64,000 nt of DNA from Dysgonomonadaceae bacterium zrk40 (GCA_016916535.1 CP070276.1:1426001-1490000), one strand, 5' to 3'; counted from the stretch's first letter, positions 53,460 through 62,761 are shown. Numbers and translations are program-made. Notes: generated from the letters alone by a model not told the origin.

Positions 53460-54776
53460 TCAATGTACGAATGCATTTGAGGCATCGAGAATGATCTTGA
53501 TCAGGAAAAACAGCGCCAGCACATACATGGTGATGCTCACTTCTTTTACTTTACCCGACAATAGCTTGACGATGGTGAAGCTCAACATACCGAAAATGAT
53601 TCCGTTGGCAATGCTGTAGGTGAACGGCATAAAGATGATGGTGATAAATGCCGGGAGTCCTTCGCTAATTTCACTGAAGTCGATGTCAGCCACCGAACTC
53701 ATCATGAACAATCCGATGATGATGAGCGCCGGGGCAGTTGCAGCAGCCGGCACCATCAGAAATATCGGGGCAAAGAAAAGGGCCAGCACAAACATCATGG
53801 TGGTACTCACGCTGCTGAGTCCTGTTCTGCCGCCGGCAGCCACTCCTGAGGCACTTTCCACGTAAGAAGTATTCGGGCTGGTACCCAACAGAGCTCCTAC
53901 AAATGTTCCCAGTGCATCGGCAAACAATGCTTTCTGCAATTGGGGGAAGTTCCCGTCTTTATCCGATTTTCCAATTTTGGATACGACGCCAATCAAGGTC
54001 CCCATCGCATCAAAAATATTGACCATCAGGAATGTAAAGACAACGATCAACATGTCGAACGTTAAAATACTACTCCATTCAAACTTGAAGAAGATAGGTT
54101 CGAGGCTGGGTGGAAGGGTAACCCAGCTTCCCTGGGGCAACTGAATCAGTCCTAGAAATCCGGCAAACAGAGTGGAAACAATGATGCCGATCAGGATGGC
54201 GCCATGTACTTTTTTGACCAACAGCACAGCAATGACCACCAACCCGAGCACAGCAATCCAGACATTGGGGTCTGCCATGTTACCGAGTTGCACAAGCGTG
54301 AACTCGTTGGGCGTCACGATTCCGGCACTTTTCAACCCGATGAGCGTGATAAAGAGACCGATGCCGATGGGAATCGCATTTTTCAACGTCACGGGAATGT
54401 TGTCCACGATTAATTTCCGGATGTTGAATATCGTGAGCAACATAAAACAGAGACCCGAGAGCAAAACACCTGTCAGGGCAAACTGCCAGGTGTGTCCCAT
54501 GGCAATGACCACGCTGAAGGCAAAAAAATTGTTCAGCCCCATTCCCGGGGCCTGAGCGATGGGCACATTGGCAATGAGTGCCATGAAAAGAGTTCCTGCA
54601 ATGGCTGCAAGGGCAGTTGTGGTGAACAATGCACCTTTGTCCATACCCGTTTCACCCAGGATCTGAGGGTTCACCGCCAGAATATAGGACATGGTGAGGA
54701 AGGTGATGATCCCCGCCACGATCTCGGTGCGCAGGGTTGTATTGTTCTGTTTTAACTTGAAAAATTTTTCCAGCAT
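53460..54776 (-). CDS. NCS2-family nucleobase permease, AzgA-like (438 aa)
   Basis: Inner-membrane proton-coupled uptake protein for purine bases (adenine/guanine/hypoxanthine in the AzgA subgroup). About 14 hydrophobic segments; AGIITFLTMSYILAVNPQILGETGMDKGALFTTTALAA at the N-terminus and AQAPGMGLNNFFAFSV are family markers, with LLGTSPNTSYVESASGVAAGGRTGLSS near residue 300 at the substrate site. The gene starts 19 bases after the DUF5020 stop on the same strand, an apparent outer/inner membrane pair. Confidence 0.9.
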   Translation of the reverse strand: MLEKFFKLKQNNTTLRTEIVAGIITFLTMSYILAVNPQILGETGMDKGALFTTTALAAIAGTLFMALIANVPIAQAPGMGLNNFFAFSVVIAMGHTWQFALTGVLLSGLCFMLLTIFNIRKLIVDNIPVTLKNAIPIGIGLFITLIGLKSAGIVTPNEFTLVQLGNMADPNVWIAVLGLVVIAVLLVKKVHGAILIGIIVSTLFAGFLGLIQLPQGSWVTLPPSLEPIFFKFEWSSILTFDMLIVVFTFLMVNIFDAMGTLIGVVSKIGKSDKDGNFPQLQKALFADALGTFVGALLGTSPNTSYVESASGVAAGGRTGLSSVSTTMMFVLALFFAPIFLMVPAAATAPALIIIGLFMMSSVADIDFSEISEGLPAFITIIFMPFTYSIANGIIFGMLSFTIVKLLSGKVKEVSITMYVLALFFLIKIILDASNAFVH

Positions 54777-54795
54777 GATATTGAATCATTAAGTG

Positions 54796-55521
54796 TTAAA
54801 AATTCCATTTGGTAGCCAGTGTGGGAATGGCGTAGAATTTGCTCTCTACGAACTTGTTCACGAAGTTGTAACTCAGCTCCACTTCTGTACCCAGCGCGAA
54901 GTTAGGGGTTACGTTGTACCATAACTGCGGCTCACTGAGGAAAACAACTTTTTTCCCCGTGGCACCACTTCCCTCGGTGAACGATTTGTCCTCGGTCCAG
55001 AGATCCATAAAACCACCCAGTGATAGCTTGCCCCCGGCAAGTGTAGCGTTCCAGGTGACAGTCCACTGTGCATCGTTGCTCACCTCCTCGAAGGCGTTCA
55101 GCTTGTATGCCAGGTAGGTGCTCATGAAGAAGTTGCCCAGTTGGAAGGGATAGCCAAAGCCCGCCATGTAGGAGGAGGGGATGGAAAAGCCAAAGTCAGT
55201 ACCCTTCACCAGTCCAAGTCCACCGTTGTATTCCAGGTGCGGCAAGAGCGGGAAATCTCCGATCTTAAACTCCCTGGCAATCTCTCCGTACACCAATCCG
55301 ATGTTCTTCTTGTTGAAGTTCAGGTCTGCATCGACAAACATAAAGGTATTACCCCACTGGTCGGGCTTGAACATCTCGAAGGTACCGGTCAGGTAATTGG
55401 ATGAAGAGACTGCATCACCGTAAAGCGAATTACGGGGATCGAAATGCAACTGTAGGTTCTGAGACTGTACTGCTGCTGTTGTACAAAGAACTGCAAGGAA
55501 CAAAAGAATTTTTCGAAACAT
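54796..55521 (-). CDS. Outer-membrane barrel protein, DUF5020/Tsx-like (241 aa)
   Basis: Signal peptide 1-20 (ending AVQSQ), then an all-beta protein with alternating aromatic strands: LQLHFDPRNSLYG, FMFVDADLNF, GLVYGEIAREFKIG, MAGFGYPFQLGNFFMSTYLAYKLN, ending with aromatic-terminal strand (LATKWNF), as expected for an outer-membrane barrel. Resembles DUF5020, and more distantly nucleoside channel Tsx; the latter is an inference. Co-oriented with an NCS2 permease 19 bases downstream, which supports a nucleobase or nucleoside porin role. Confidence 0.8.
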   Translation of the reverse strand: MFRKILLFLAVLCTTAAVQSQNLQLHFDPRNSLYGDAVSSSNYLTGTFEMFKPDQWGNTFMFVDADLNFNKKNIGLVYGEIAREFKIGDFPLLPHLEYNGGLGLVKGTDFGFSIPSSYMAGFGYPFQLGNFFMSTYLAYKLNAFEEVSNDAQWTVTWNATLAGGKLSLGGFMDLWTEDKSFTEGSGATGKKVVFLSEPQLWYNVTPNFALGTEVELSYNFVNKFVESKFYAIPTLATKWNF

Positions 55522-55560
55522 AGTGATTAAATTTTAACATTAGAAACCCGAAAGAAACGA

Positions 55561-55590
55561 CAAAAGTATTAAAATTATGCAAAAGACAAA
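55561..55590 (-). promoter_or_regulatory. Promoter of DUF5020-NCS2 operon
   Basis: Minus strand: TTTG (55587-55590), 18-base spacer, TACTTTTG (55561-55568). The spacer is one base below the usual 19-21. Confidence 0.5.
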
Positions 55591-55653
55591 GACAATTGTT
55601 GGGCTATTTTTTTCAATATCGATACAATCTGCTGATAATACCGCTTAAATTTG

Positions 55654-55661
55654 TAATTTTG
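55654..55661 (+). promoter_or_regulatory. -7 box of cysS
   Basis: TAATTTTG matching TAnnTTTG, 26 bases before the cysS ATG. Confidence 0.5.
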
Positions 55662-55686
55662 TCTCTTTGAAAAATCAACAACCCAA

Positions 55687-57165
55687 ATGAACGAAGAAAA
55701 GGCGAAAAATCTGACAATCTACAACACGCTGAACAGAAAGAAAGAACCGTTCGAACCGTTGCACCCGCCACTGGTAGGGATGTATGTATGCGGACCCACC
55801 GTCTACAGCGACATTCACCTGGGCAACTGCCGCACCTTCATCTCCTTCGACCTGATCTATCGTTATCTCTTGCACCTGGGATACAAGGTGCGCTACGTGC
55901 GCAACATCACCGATGCGGGACACCTGGAGGGTGACCGCGATGAGGGGGATGATAAGTTCGCCAAGAAAGCGAAGCTGGAACAACTGGAACCGATGGAAAT
56001 CGTACAGAAATACACCCTTGGCTTCCATGAGGTGCTGAAGCAGTTCAACACGCTGCCGCCGAGCATTGAGCCCTCTGCCACCGGTCATATTCTGGAGCAG
56101 ACAGAGATGATCAAGGAGATCCTTGCTGCCGGCTATGCCTACGAGGTGAACGGGTCAGTCTATTTCGACGTGGAGAAATACAGCCGGGAGCATGACTACG
56201 GCGCGCTGACCAACCGGAAGCTGGAAGACCTGCTGGAAGGGACCCGCGAGCTGGACGGACAGGATGAGAAGCGGGGACGGCTCGACTTCGCCCTATGGAT
56301 AAAAGCCAAACCGGAGACACTGATGCAGTGGCCCTCACCCTGGGGATGGGGCTTCCCCGGCTGGCACGTCGAATGTTCTGCCATGAGCAGCAAATACCTG
56401 GGCAAGACCTTCGACATTCATGGCGGGGGGATGGACCTGCAGGCCACCCACCACACCAATGAGATTGCCCAGTCGCAAGCCTGCAACCACACTGCCCCGG
56501 CAAAATACTGGGTGCACACCAACATGCTCACCGTGAACGGTGCACGCATGTCGAAGAGCGCAGGCAACGGCTTCCTGCCCCGGGAACTGTTCACCGGCGA
56601 TCACCCACTTTTGGAGAAGGGTTACTCCCCCATGTCCGTTCGCTTTTTCATGGCTCAGTCGCACTACCGCAGCACGCTCGACTTCTCAAACGAGGCACTG
56701 CAAGCCGCCGAGAAGGGATACCGCAAGCTGATGGAGAGCCTCAGCACACTTGAGAAGATAGAACCTTCTGACCGCTCCACATTCGATGTCGCCGAACTGG
56801 AGACACGCTGCTACAATGCGATGAACGACGACTTCAACAGCCCGGTGCTGATAGCCCACCTCTTCGATGCGGTGCGCATCATCAACTCCGCAAGAGATCG
56901 GAAGGAGAGCCTCACCGCCACCGATCTGGAACAGCTCAAGAAGGTGATGCACACCTTCATCTTCGAGGTGTTGGGACTGCTCGATGAGACACGCCAGGGT
57001 GCCGGCAGCGAGGTGATTGAAGGATTGATGGAACTGATCCTGGATATTCGCAAGCAGGCACGCGACAACAAGGACTGGAGCACTTCCGACCAGATCAGAG
57101 ACCGGCTGAAAGCTGCCGGCATCGAGATAAAGGACACCAAGGAGGGAATTGAATGGAGCATGTAA
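55687..57165 (+). CDS. cysS: Cysteinyl-tRNA synthetase (492 aa)
   Basis: Class I aminoacyl-tRNA synthetase. CGPTVYSDIHLGNCRTF supplies a zinc Cys and the HIGH equivalent (HLGN); GWHVECSAMSSKYLG and HHTNEIAQSQA complete the zinc site; RMSKSAGN is KMSKS. C-terminal anticodon-binding helical region about 390-492. Length slightly above average because of an N-terminal linker (KEPFEPLHPP). Yaa-type gene follows 18 bases later. Confidence 0.97.
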   Translation: MNEEKAKNLTIYNTLNRKKEPFEPLHPPLVGMYVCGPTVYSDIHLGNCRTFISFDLIYRYLLHLGYKVRYVRNITDAGHLEGDRDEGDDKFAKKAKLEQLEPMEIVQKYTLGFHEVLKQFNTLPPSIEPSATGHILEQTEMIKEILAAGYAYEVNGSVYFDVEKYSREHDYGALTNRKLEDLLEGTRELDGQDEKRGRLDFALWIKAKPETLMQWPSPWGWGFPGWHVECSAMSSKYLGKTFDIHGGGMDLQATHHTNEIAQSQACNHTAPAKYWVHTNMLTVNGARMSKSAGNGFLPRELFTGDHPLLEKGYSPMSVRFFMAQSHYRSTLDFSNEALQAAEKGYRKLMESLSTLEKIEPSDRSTFDVAELETRCYNAMNDDFNSPVLIAHLFDAVRIINSARDRKESLTATDLEQLKKVMHTFIFEVLGLLDETRQGAGSEVIEGLMELILDIRKQARDNKDWSTSDQIRDRLKAAGIEIKDTKEGIEWSM

Positions 57166-57183
57166 CCGTGAGATAAAAATAGC

Positions 57184-57945
57184 ATGCAGATACTTCTTTC
57201 ACCGGCCAAGCGGATGGATTTCACACATGGAGAGAATGAGATCACTCCTACAAAGGCGCTCTTCCCGAAAAAAAGAGATCAGTTGATTGCTGTTTGCAAC
57301 AAACTGACAGTGGAGGAGATCGCCGGGATGATGAAAATCAACCCGGCCATGGCCCACGAGGTGCAGGAGCAGTTCAACTCCTTCGGCATGCGCAGCACAC
57401 CTGTACGAGCCGCCGCCCTTGCCTACAACGGCATCGCTTACCTGGGACTCAACGCGCAGGACTTTTCTGCAGATGATTTCGCTTTTGCCCAACAGCACCT
57501 CAACATCCTCTCCGGTCTCTACGGCCTCTTGCGACCGATGGACGGCATCAAGCCCTACCGCCTGGAGATGCAGCAGCTGATCATGCCGGAGGGCTATCGC
57601 TCCCTCTACGACTACTGGCAGGAGAGTGTGAACGGGCATCTTACCAAACGATTGCGTAAAGACTCACGTACGGTGGTCAACATTGCGTCGAACGAATATT
57701 CGAAAGTGGTACAAAAAAGACTCCTTCCGGGCGGCACACGGTTTCTCAGCCTCAAGTTCCTGGAACAGGAGGAGAAAGGAGTTCGCCAGGTGGTGGTACA
57801 TACCAAGAAGGCGCGGGGGATGATTGCCCGCTTCATCATCAAAAACCGGCTCACCGACCCGGAGGATCTGAAAGCTTTCGACAGTGAGGGCTATTTCTTC
57901 CATCCTGCCCTCTCAACTGACGATGAGTGGGTCTTCACAAGATAA
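57184..57945 (+). CDS. yaaA: Peroxide stress protein YaaA (253 aa)
   Basis: DUF328 family; in E. coli it limits free intracellular iron and so Fenton damage during peroxide stress. N-terminal MQILLSPAKRMDF and LSGLYGLLRPMDGIKPYRLEM are signatures; VNIASNEYSKVVQ and KKARGMIARFIIKNRL lie near the C-terminus. Full length. Located 18 bases after cysS and reading straight into the SNF transporter, whose ATG is 11 bases beyond its stop. Confidence 0.94.
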   Translation: MQILLSPAKRMDFTHGENEITPTKALFPKKRDQLIAVCNKLTVEEIAGMMKINPAMAHEVQEQFNSFGMRSTPVRAAALAYNGIAYLGLNAQDFSADDFAFAQQHLNILSGLYGLLRPMDGIKPYRLEMQQLIMPEGYRSLYDYWQESVNGHLTKRLRKDSRTVVNIASNEYSKVVQKRLLPGGTRFLSLKFLEQEEKGVRQVVVHTKKARGMIARFIIKNRLTDPEDLKAFDSEGYFFHPALSTDDEWVFTR

Positions 57946-57956
57946 GCAAGAGAGCA

Positions 57957-59291
57957 ATGGCAGAGAAAAGAGTAACTTTCGCATCGAAGATAGGAATTGT
58001 GGCGGCAGCAGCCGGCTCAGCAGTGGGTCTGGGGAATATCTGGCGCTTCCCGAGCCAGACTGCTGACAGCGGTGGTGCTCTCTTCATACTGTTATACATC
58101 GGCTGCATCCTCTTCTTCGGCATCCCTCTTATGATGAGCGAGTTCATCATCGGACGCGGATCACGTGCCAACTCGGCCGGGGCCTTTCACAAGCTGGCTC
58201 CCGGTACTCCATGGAAATGGGTGGGCCGGCTGGGGGTGCTCACCGGATTCGTGATCATGGGCTTCTACATGGTGGTCTGTGGCTGGACCCTCGACTACGT
58301 GTTTCAGGCGCTCACCGGTAGCCTACACACCGTGACCGATTTCTCCGCCAACTTCAACAACCTGCTCAGCAGCCCATTGCGACAAACCGGATGGATGATT
58401 CTCTTCACCCTGATGACCGCTTTCTTCATCCTCTCCGGCGTAAAGAAGGGAATAGAGCAATCCTCCAAGATCATGATGCCGATCCTCTTCCTGCTACTGA
58501 TCATCCTGGCACTACGCTCTGTCTTCCTGGAGGGTTCATCAGCGGGCCTTGCTTTTCTCTTCCATCCCGATGCCGCACACCTCAACCCGACCCTCTTCCT
58601 GGACGCCATGGGACAGGCATTCTTCTCGCTCTCCATCGGTATGGGCTGCATGATCACCTACGGCTCCTACTTCAACAACGACACCAACTTCACACAAACA
58701 GCGGTACAGGTCTCAATTCTCGATTCCCTGGTAGCCATCCTTGCTGGGATCATCATCTTCCCTTCCGCCTTCGCACTTACCAGCAACCCCGATACCATCA
58801 CCGACGAACTGGTGGCGGGAGGACCGGGACTCCTGTTCATCACCCTGCCTGAACTCTTCAACCAGATGCCACTCTCCTTTATCTGGGGATCGCTCTTCTT
58901 CTGCTTGCTTGCGCTGGCCGCCCTCACCTCCACCATCTCACTGATGGAAGTGGTAACACTCTACATCCACGAAGAGTATCGTTTCACCCGCAGGAAAAGC
59001 ACCCTGCTGGTTACCGCCGGGGTAATCCTGCTGGGTATCGGCTCCTCCTTCTCACCCTGGCTTTTCAACCTGATGGATGTCGCCTCTGCCAAGGTGATGC
59101 TCCCCCTGGGGGGACTTTTCATATCGCTCTTCGTGGGATGGTACCTCGATAAAAGAATGGTGGCTGCACAAATCACGAACAACGGAACAATCAAACTGGG
59201 GGTGGGTTTCTTGAAGATTTATGTTTTCCTGCTGCGTTACATTGCTCCCCTGGCAATCCTGGCAATCTTCATCTACGGGCTTGTAGGTTAA
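57957..59291 (+). CDS. SNF-family Na+-dependent transporter (444 aa)
   Basis: LeuT-fold neurotransmitter:sodium symporter family member, probably for amino acids. TM1 Na+/substrate site AAAAGSAVGLGNIWRFPSQTADSGGALFILLY near residue 15; FFSLSIGMGCMITYGSYF in TM6 region. About 11 hydrophobic segments, typical of the shorter bacterial members lacking TM12. ATG at 57957 (MAEKRVTFASKIG) preferred over an earlier in-frame start that overlaps yaaA. Substrate unknown; tryptophan, tyrosine and leucine are used by relatives. Confidence 0.92.
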   Translation: MAEKRVTFASKIGIVAAAAGSAVGLGNIWRFPSQTADSGGALFILLYIGCILFFGIPLMMSEFIIGRGSRANSAGAFHKLAPGTPWKWVGRLGVLTGFVIMGFYMVVCGWTLDYVFQALTGSLHTVTDFSANFNNLLSSPLRQTGWMILFTLMTAFFILSGVKKGIEQSSKIMMPILFLLLIILALRSVFLEGSSAGLAFLFHPDAAHLNPTLFLDAMGQAFFSLSIGMGCMITYGSYFNNDTNFTQTAVQVSILDSLVAILAGIIIFPSAFALTSNPDTITDELVAGGPGLLFITLPELFNQMPLSFIWGSLFFCLLALAALTSTISLMEVVTLYIHEEYRFTRRKSTLLVTAGVILLGIGSSFSPWLFNLMDVASAKVMLPLGGLFISLFVGWYLDKRMVAAQITNNGTIKLGVGFLKIYVFLLRYIAPLAILAIFIYGLVG

Positions 59292-59405
59292 GACAATCCG
59301 GGCTTCATAATAAGCGATCTGACGGATGACAAACGGAAAAAAAGCTAAATGAGTTTAAACAAGCTAAAAGCCATCAGAAACAGCGGATCCTTCACTTTAA
59401 ATGAT

Positions 59406-59413
59406 TAATTTTG
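59406..59413 (+). promoter_or_regulatory. -7 box of aroA operon
   Basis: TAATTTTG matching TAnnTTTG, 15 bases before the ATG at 59429; it overlaps the longer ORF's start and so excludes it. Confidence 0.5.
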
Positions 59414-59428
59414 TACAAAAATAAGGTA

Positions 59429-60658
59429 ATGCAACAGCAATACAGAATCAGCCCTCCGGAACAAGTGCATACCACGGTACATCTGCCTGCATCGAAGAGC
59501 ATCAGCAACAGGGCGCTTATCCTGAATGCATTAAGCCTCAGCAACACTCCCATTCACAACCTGTCGGACTGTGAAGATACCAGGGTAATTATTGAATCAT
59601 TCAATTCAAATTCTAACCAGTTCGATGTAAAGGGCGCCGGCACAGCCATGCGCTTCCTTACTGCTTTTCTGGCAGGAATGGAGGGTGAGTGGGTCATCAG
59701 GGGCAGCAAGCGAATGCATGAACGCCCGATTCATCCGTTGGTGGAGACGCTGAATGTGCTGGGAGCAGAGATCGATTATCTGGAAAAAGAGGGCTACCCA
59801 CCCCTCCGAATCAGGGGACGCAGACTCAAGGGAGGAGAGGTTTACGTAGCCGGCAACATCAGCTCACAGTTCATCTCCGCACTCCTTATGGTTGCCCCCA
59901 TGATGGAGAAAGGGTTGGTGATGAACATTGAGAAACAGGTGATCTCCAAACCTTATATAGACCTCACCATCGGCATGATGAAAGATTACGGGGTACATAC
60001 CAAATGGGATGAGAACAGGATCACCGTAAAACCACAGAAGTATAAGGCGGTGGAGTACACCGTTGAGCAGGACTGGTCGGCAGCATCCTACTGGTATGAG
60101 ATAGTCGCCCTGCTGCCAGATGCAGAAGTAAAGCTGCCGGGCTTGAGGAAAGTAAGCCTGCAGGGTGATGCCAACGTAGCCAACCTCTTCTCCGACCTGG
60201 GGGTGGAGACAGAGTATCTGGAGGATGGCATCATTATCCGCCACATGAAAAGGAAGGCCAAAAAGTTCTTTCACGATTTCATCCGGGAACCGGACCTGGC
60301 TCAGACCTTTGCCTCCACCTGTTGTTTCAAGGGTATACCCTTCCTCTTCTCAGGAACCGAGAGTCTGAAGATCAAGGAGACCGACCGCATCGCGGCACTC
60401 ATCAGCGAACTCGGGAAAATGGGGTTTGTGCTTCGCGATCGAGGCTCCGGTATGCTGGAGTGGGATGGCGAACGATGTTTCCCTGCGGAAGTACCGGCCA
60501 TTGACACCTATGACGACCACCGCATGGGCATGTCGATGGCACCGGGATCGATTCTATTACATCCGCTGCTTATCAATGACCCGATGGTGGTGACCAAATC
60601 ATATCCCTCCTTCTGGGATGACCTTAAACAAGCGGGATTCACAATTCAACCAAAGTAA
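59429..60658 (+). CDS. aroA: 3-phosphoshikimate 1-carboxyvinyltransferase (409 aa)
   Basis: EPSP synthase of the shikimate pathway. LPASKSISNRALILNALS at the S3P site, GTAMRFLTAFLAGMEGEW, the HERPIHPLVETL segment, DWSAASYWYEI, and KIKETDRIAALISELGKMG with the catalytic Glu. Length 409 is shorter than E. coli (427), as is common in Bacteroidota. Start set at 59429 by the -7 box. Heads a probable operon with the Cys-motif membrane protein and ABC permease. Confidence 0.94.
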   Translation: MQQQYRISPPEQVHTTVHLPASKSISNRALILNALSLSNTPIHNLSDCEDTRVIIESFNSNSNQFDVKGAGTAMRFLTAFLAGMEGEWVIRGSKRMHERPIHPLVETLNVLGAEIDYLEKEGYPPLRIRGRRLKGGEVYVAGNISSQFISALLMVAPMMEKGLVMNIEKQVISKPYIDLTIGMMKDYGVHTKWDENRITVKPQKYKAVEYTVEQDWSAASYWYEIVALLPDAEVKLPGLRKVSLQGDANVANLFSDLGVETEYLEDGIIIRHMKRKAKKFFHDFIREPDLAQTFASTCCFKGIPFLFSGTESLKIKETDRIAALISELGKMGFVLRDRGSGMLEWDGERCFPAEVPAIDTYDDHRMGMSMAPGSILLHPLLINDPMVVTKSYPSFWDDLKQAGFTIQPK

Positions 60659-60666
60659 AACAGATT

Positions 60667-61104
60667 ATGGAAAGTTTATATCTCTTCATCGCCATCATTG
60701 CCTTCTTTGTCATTGCACTTTCACTCTCCAACCTCCTGCAACGCAGAAAAGGAAACACTACAGAGCGTGAGACACCGGCACCTCCCATCGACCTGAGCGG
60801 CAACGACGGAGGTTGCTGCGGGGCGCATGAGATTTGTGACAAGGACAGCCTGATCGCAGCCTTCGCTGAACCGGCCGAATATTTTGAAGACGAAGAACTG
60901 GACAAATATCGCTATCGCGAATCGGATCGTTACAACGAGCAGGAGGCGGATGAGTTCCGTGAGGTCTTCTACTCAGTGCTGGATCAGGAAAAACCACGCT
61001 GGATCAGAAGTCTCCAGATGAGGGAGATTGCCCTTCCCGATCAGCTGAAAGATGAGGTGCTGATGATTGTAAACGATCTGAGAACCCACAAAATGCACGC
61101 CTGA
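60667..61104 (+). CDS. Membrane-anchored CCGxHxxC protein (145 aa)
   Basis: No function known; similar proteins in Bacteroidota are sometimes labelled phospholipase without support. One N-terminal helix (about 4-23), a polar linker with PAPPIDLSG, then GGCCGAHEICDKDSL near residue 58, a compact Cys-Cys-x2-His-x2-Cys motif that could bind zinc or another metal. An acidic region DEELDKYRYRESDRYNEQEADEF follows. It starts 8 bases after aroA and precedes a zinc-type ABC permease by 10 bases; a metal-related role is inferred from that context. Confidence 0.78.
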   Translation: MESLYLFIAIIAFFVIALSLSNLLQRRKGNTTERETPAPPIDLSGNDGGCCGAHEICDKDSLIAAFAEPAEYFEDEELDKYRYRESDRYNEQEADEFREVFYSVLDQEKPRWIRSLQMREIALPDQLKDEVLMIVNDLRTHKMHA

Positions 61105-61114
61105 CGACTAATAG

Positions 61115-61927
61115 ATGATGAATCTTCCGGAACTGTTTCAGTATGATTTTTTCCGCAACGCCCTCCTGGGAGCACTGTTGGCGAGCATCGCCTGCGGTAT
61201 GATCGGGACTTATGTGGTTTCACGGCGACTTGTATTCATCAGCGGGGGCATCACTCACGCCTCTTTCGGGGGACTGGGTGCCGGTTTTTTCTTCGGCTTA
61301 CCTCCCATCCTCTCGGCGATGGTTTTCTCCATCCTCTCCGCCTTCGGCATCCAGTGGCTGTCGCATAAACAGGGTGTACGTGAAGACTCAGCCATCGCTG
61401 TCTTCTGGTCGTTCGGCATGGCACTGGGCATCCTTCTCACCTTTCTCACACCAGGCTATGCACCCAACCTGTCGGAATATCTCTTCGGCAACATCCTCAC
61501 CATCACACAAACTGACCTTGTAGCATTGCTCGCCCTTACCTCTTCGCTACTGATCTTCTTTCTCCTCTTTTATCACGCCATCGTATCGGTTTCCTTCGAC
61601 AGTGAGTTTGCCAGCACGCGGCGTCTGCCCACCCAGTTCATTGAGTATGCCATGATGTTCTTCATCGCGGTCACCATTGTGATGAGCATTCGCCTGGTGG
61701 GGATCGTATTGTTGATGTCGCTGATTACAGTGCCACAAATGACAGCCAACCTCTTCACGGTGAACTATGGCAAAATGATCGGACTTTCCATCCTCTTCAG
61801 TTTTGTGGGTAGCATCACCGGACTGTTTCTCTCATACTACCTCAACGTACCCTCAGGCGCACTCATCATCTTCGTGCTAATCGTGATTTTCTTCTTAGCC
61901 AGGGGCATCAAGACACTCACAAAGTAA
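61115..61927 (+). CDS. Zinc/manganese-type ABC transporter permease (270 aa)
   Basis: ABC-3 family inner-membrane permease (ZnuB/MntB type) with eight or nine hydrophobic segments. GTYVVSRRLVFISGGITHASFGGLGAGFFFGLPP and the conserved VGIVLLMSLITVPQMTANL segment (with the Ala/Gly-rich coupling loop) match the family. The ATPase and binding-protein genes are not adjacent, so this permease must pair with a distant ATPase. Ten bases after the Cys-motif protein. Confidence 0.9.
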   Translation: MMNLPELFQYDFFRNALLGALLASIACGMIGTYVVSRRLVFISGGITHASFGGLGAGFFFGLPPILSAMVFSILSAFGIQWLSHKQGVREDSAIAVFWSFGMALGILLTFLTPGYAPNLSEYLFGNILTITQTDLVALLALTSSLLIFFLLFYHAIVSVSFDSEFASTRRLPTQFIEYAMMFFIAVTIVMSIRLVGIVLLMSLITVPQMTANLFTVNYGKMIGLSILFSFVGSITGLFLSYYLNVPSGALIIFVLIVIFFLARGIKTLTK

Positions 61928-61931
61928 AAGG

Positions 61932-62003
61932 TCAGATCTCTTCCGTCTCCACCACCTTTGCCAGAATATCACCGTAAGGGAGGATCATCTGTTGGTTCAC
62001 TGC
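61932..62003 (-). pseudogene. Possible gene remnant (C-terminal-like 23 codons)
   Basis: Between two convergent genes, minus-strand codons 62003-61935 read AVNQQMILPYGDILAKVVET and end EEI, stop TGA. They look like a protein C-terminus, and the frame is closed upstream by TAG. No start, too short for a real gene. Family not recognised. Confidence 0.25.
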
Positions 62004-62050
62004 CTACAGCCCGGTTGATGAAATCTGTTTGTGAATCAACTTGTAAGAAC

Positions 62051-62473
62051 TTAACTGGATGCTTTTTGAATCTGCTTCAGTAAAAAATCCTTCTGCTTAA
62101 TCCCCACAAATCGATCAATCTCCTTGCCGTTCTTGAACAGTACCATGGTAGGGATGCTGCGGATGTTGTGCTTTTGCGCAAGCGCCTGGTGCTGCTCTAT
62201 ATTCACCTTTCCAACGTAGGCTTCACCCGAGAGCTCAGCGGCGACGCTGTTGAGCACCGGTGCCATCATGCGACAGGGTCCACACCATTCAGCCCAGAAA
62301 TCGACCAGCACCACCCTGTTGCGTGTCTGTTGTCCAAAATTATTGCCGGAGAGGGTGAGAATCTTCTCATGGTCAGACACCAGCGGCATCTTCTTCATCT
62401 TCCTGTGCATGACGATGAGGTACGCAACAAAAGCTACAACCGTGAACCCTACGATCAATAAAAATATCTTCAT
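62051..62473 (-). CDS. Membrane-anchored thioredoxin (140 aa)
   Basis: Thioredoxin fold with the classical active site [13 protein letters not shown] near residue 62, and [22 protein letters not shown] with the cis-Pro. Ahead of the domain is an N-terminal hydrophobic helix (about 4-21) followed by MHRKMKKM, a positive-inside stop, so the redox domain most likely faces the cytoplasm or is tethered to the inner membrane. Standard cytosolic thioredoxin lacks this anchor. -7 box at 62500-62507. Confidence 0.92.
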   Translation of the reverse strand: MKIFLLIVGFTVVAFVAYLIVMHRKMKKMPLVSDHEKILTLSGNNFGQQTRNRVVLVDFWAEWCGPCRMMAPVLNSVAAELSGEAYVGKVNIEQHQALAQKHNIRSIPTMVLFKNGKEIDRFVGIKQKDFLLKQIQKASS

Positions 62474-62499
62474 AATTTCCTGTATCTATATTTGAGGTG

Positions 62500-62507
62500 C
62501 AAAATTA
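62500..62507 (-). promoter_or_regulatory. -7 box of thioredoxin gene
   Basis: Minus-strand TAATTTTG matching TAnnTTTG, 27 bases before the ATG. Confidence 0.45.
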
Positions 62508-62594
62508 GTGTTTGCTGAACATAAGAACAAGCACTTCACATTCTATCCTGTCAATGCCCGGAATGAGATTTGACAACTATTTTGCTGAAAAAAA

Positions 62595-62648
62595 TCATCT
62601 TTGTTCGAACGCCTTGTTCAGGTAGTACAACGCGATGCCGCTGGCCAT
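62595..62648 (-). pseudogene. Possible gene remnant (17-codon tail)
   Basis: In the 288-base gap before porW, minus-strand codons read MASGIALYYLNKAFEQR and stop. The same frame continues upstream past an in-frame TGA into LCQTDATIMHQAPS, as if a longer gene had decayed. Family not recognised; could be chance. Confidence 0.22.
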
Positions 62649-62761
62649 AAACCCTCAGGAAGGGGCCTGGTGCATGATGGTTGCATCTGTCTGACAAAGG
62701 AAGACAATAAAAACTGAATTCCTCAGTTATATAGAGGAAAACAACAACCGAAAAGAGCAGG

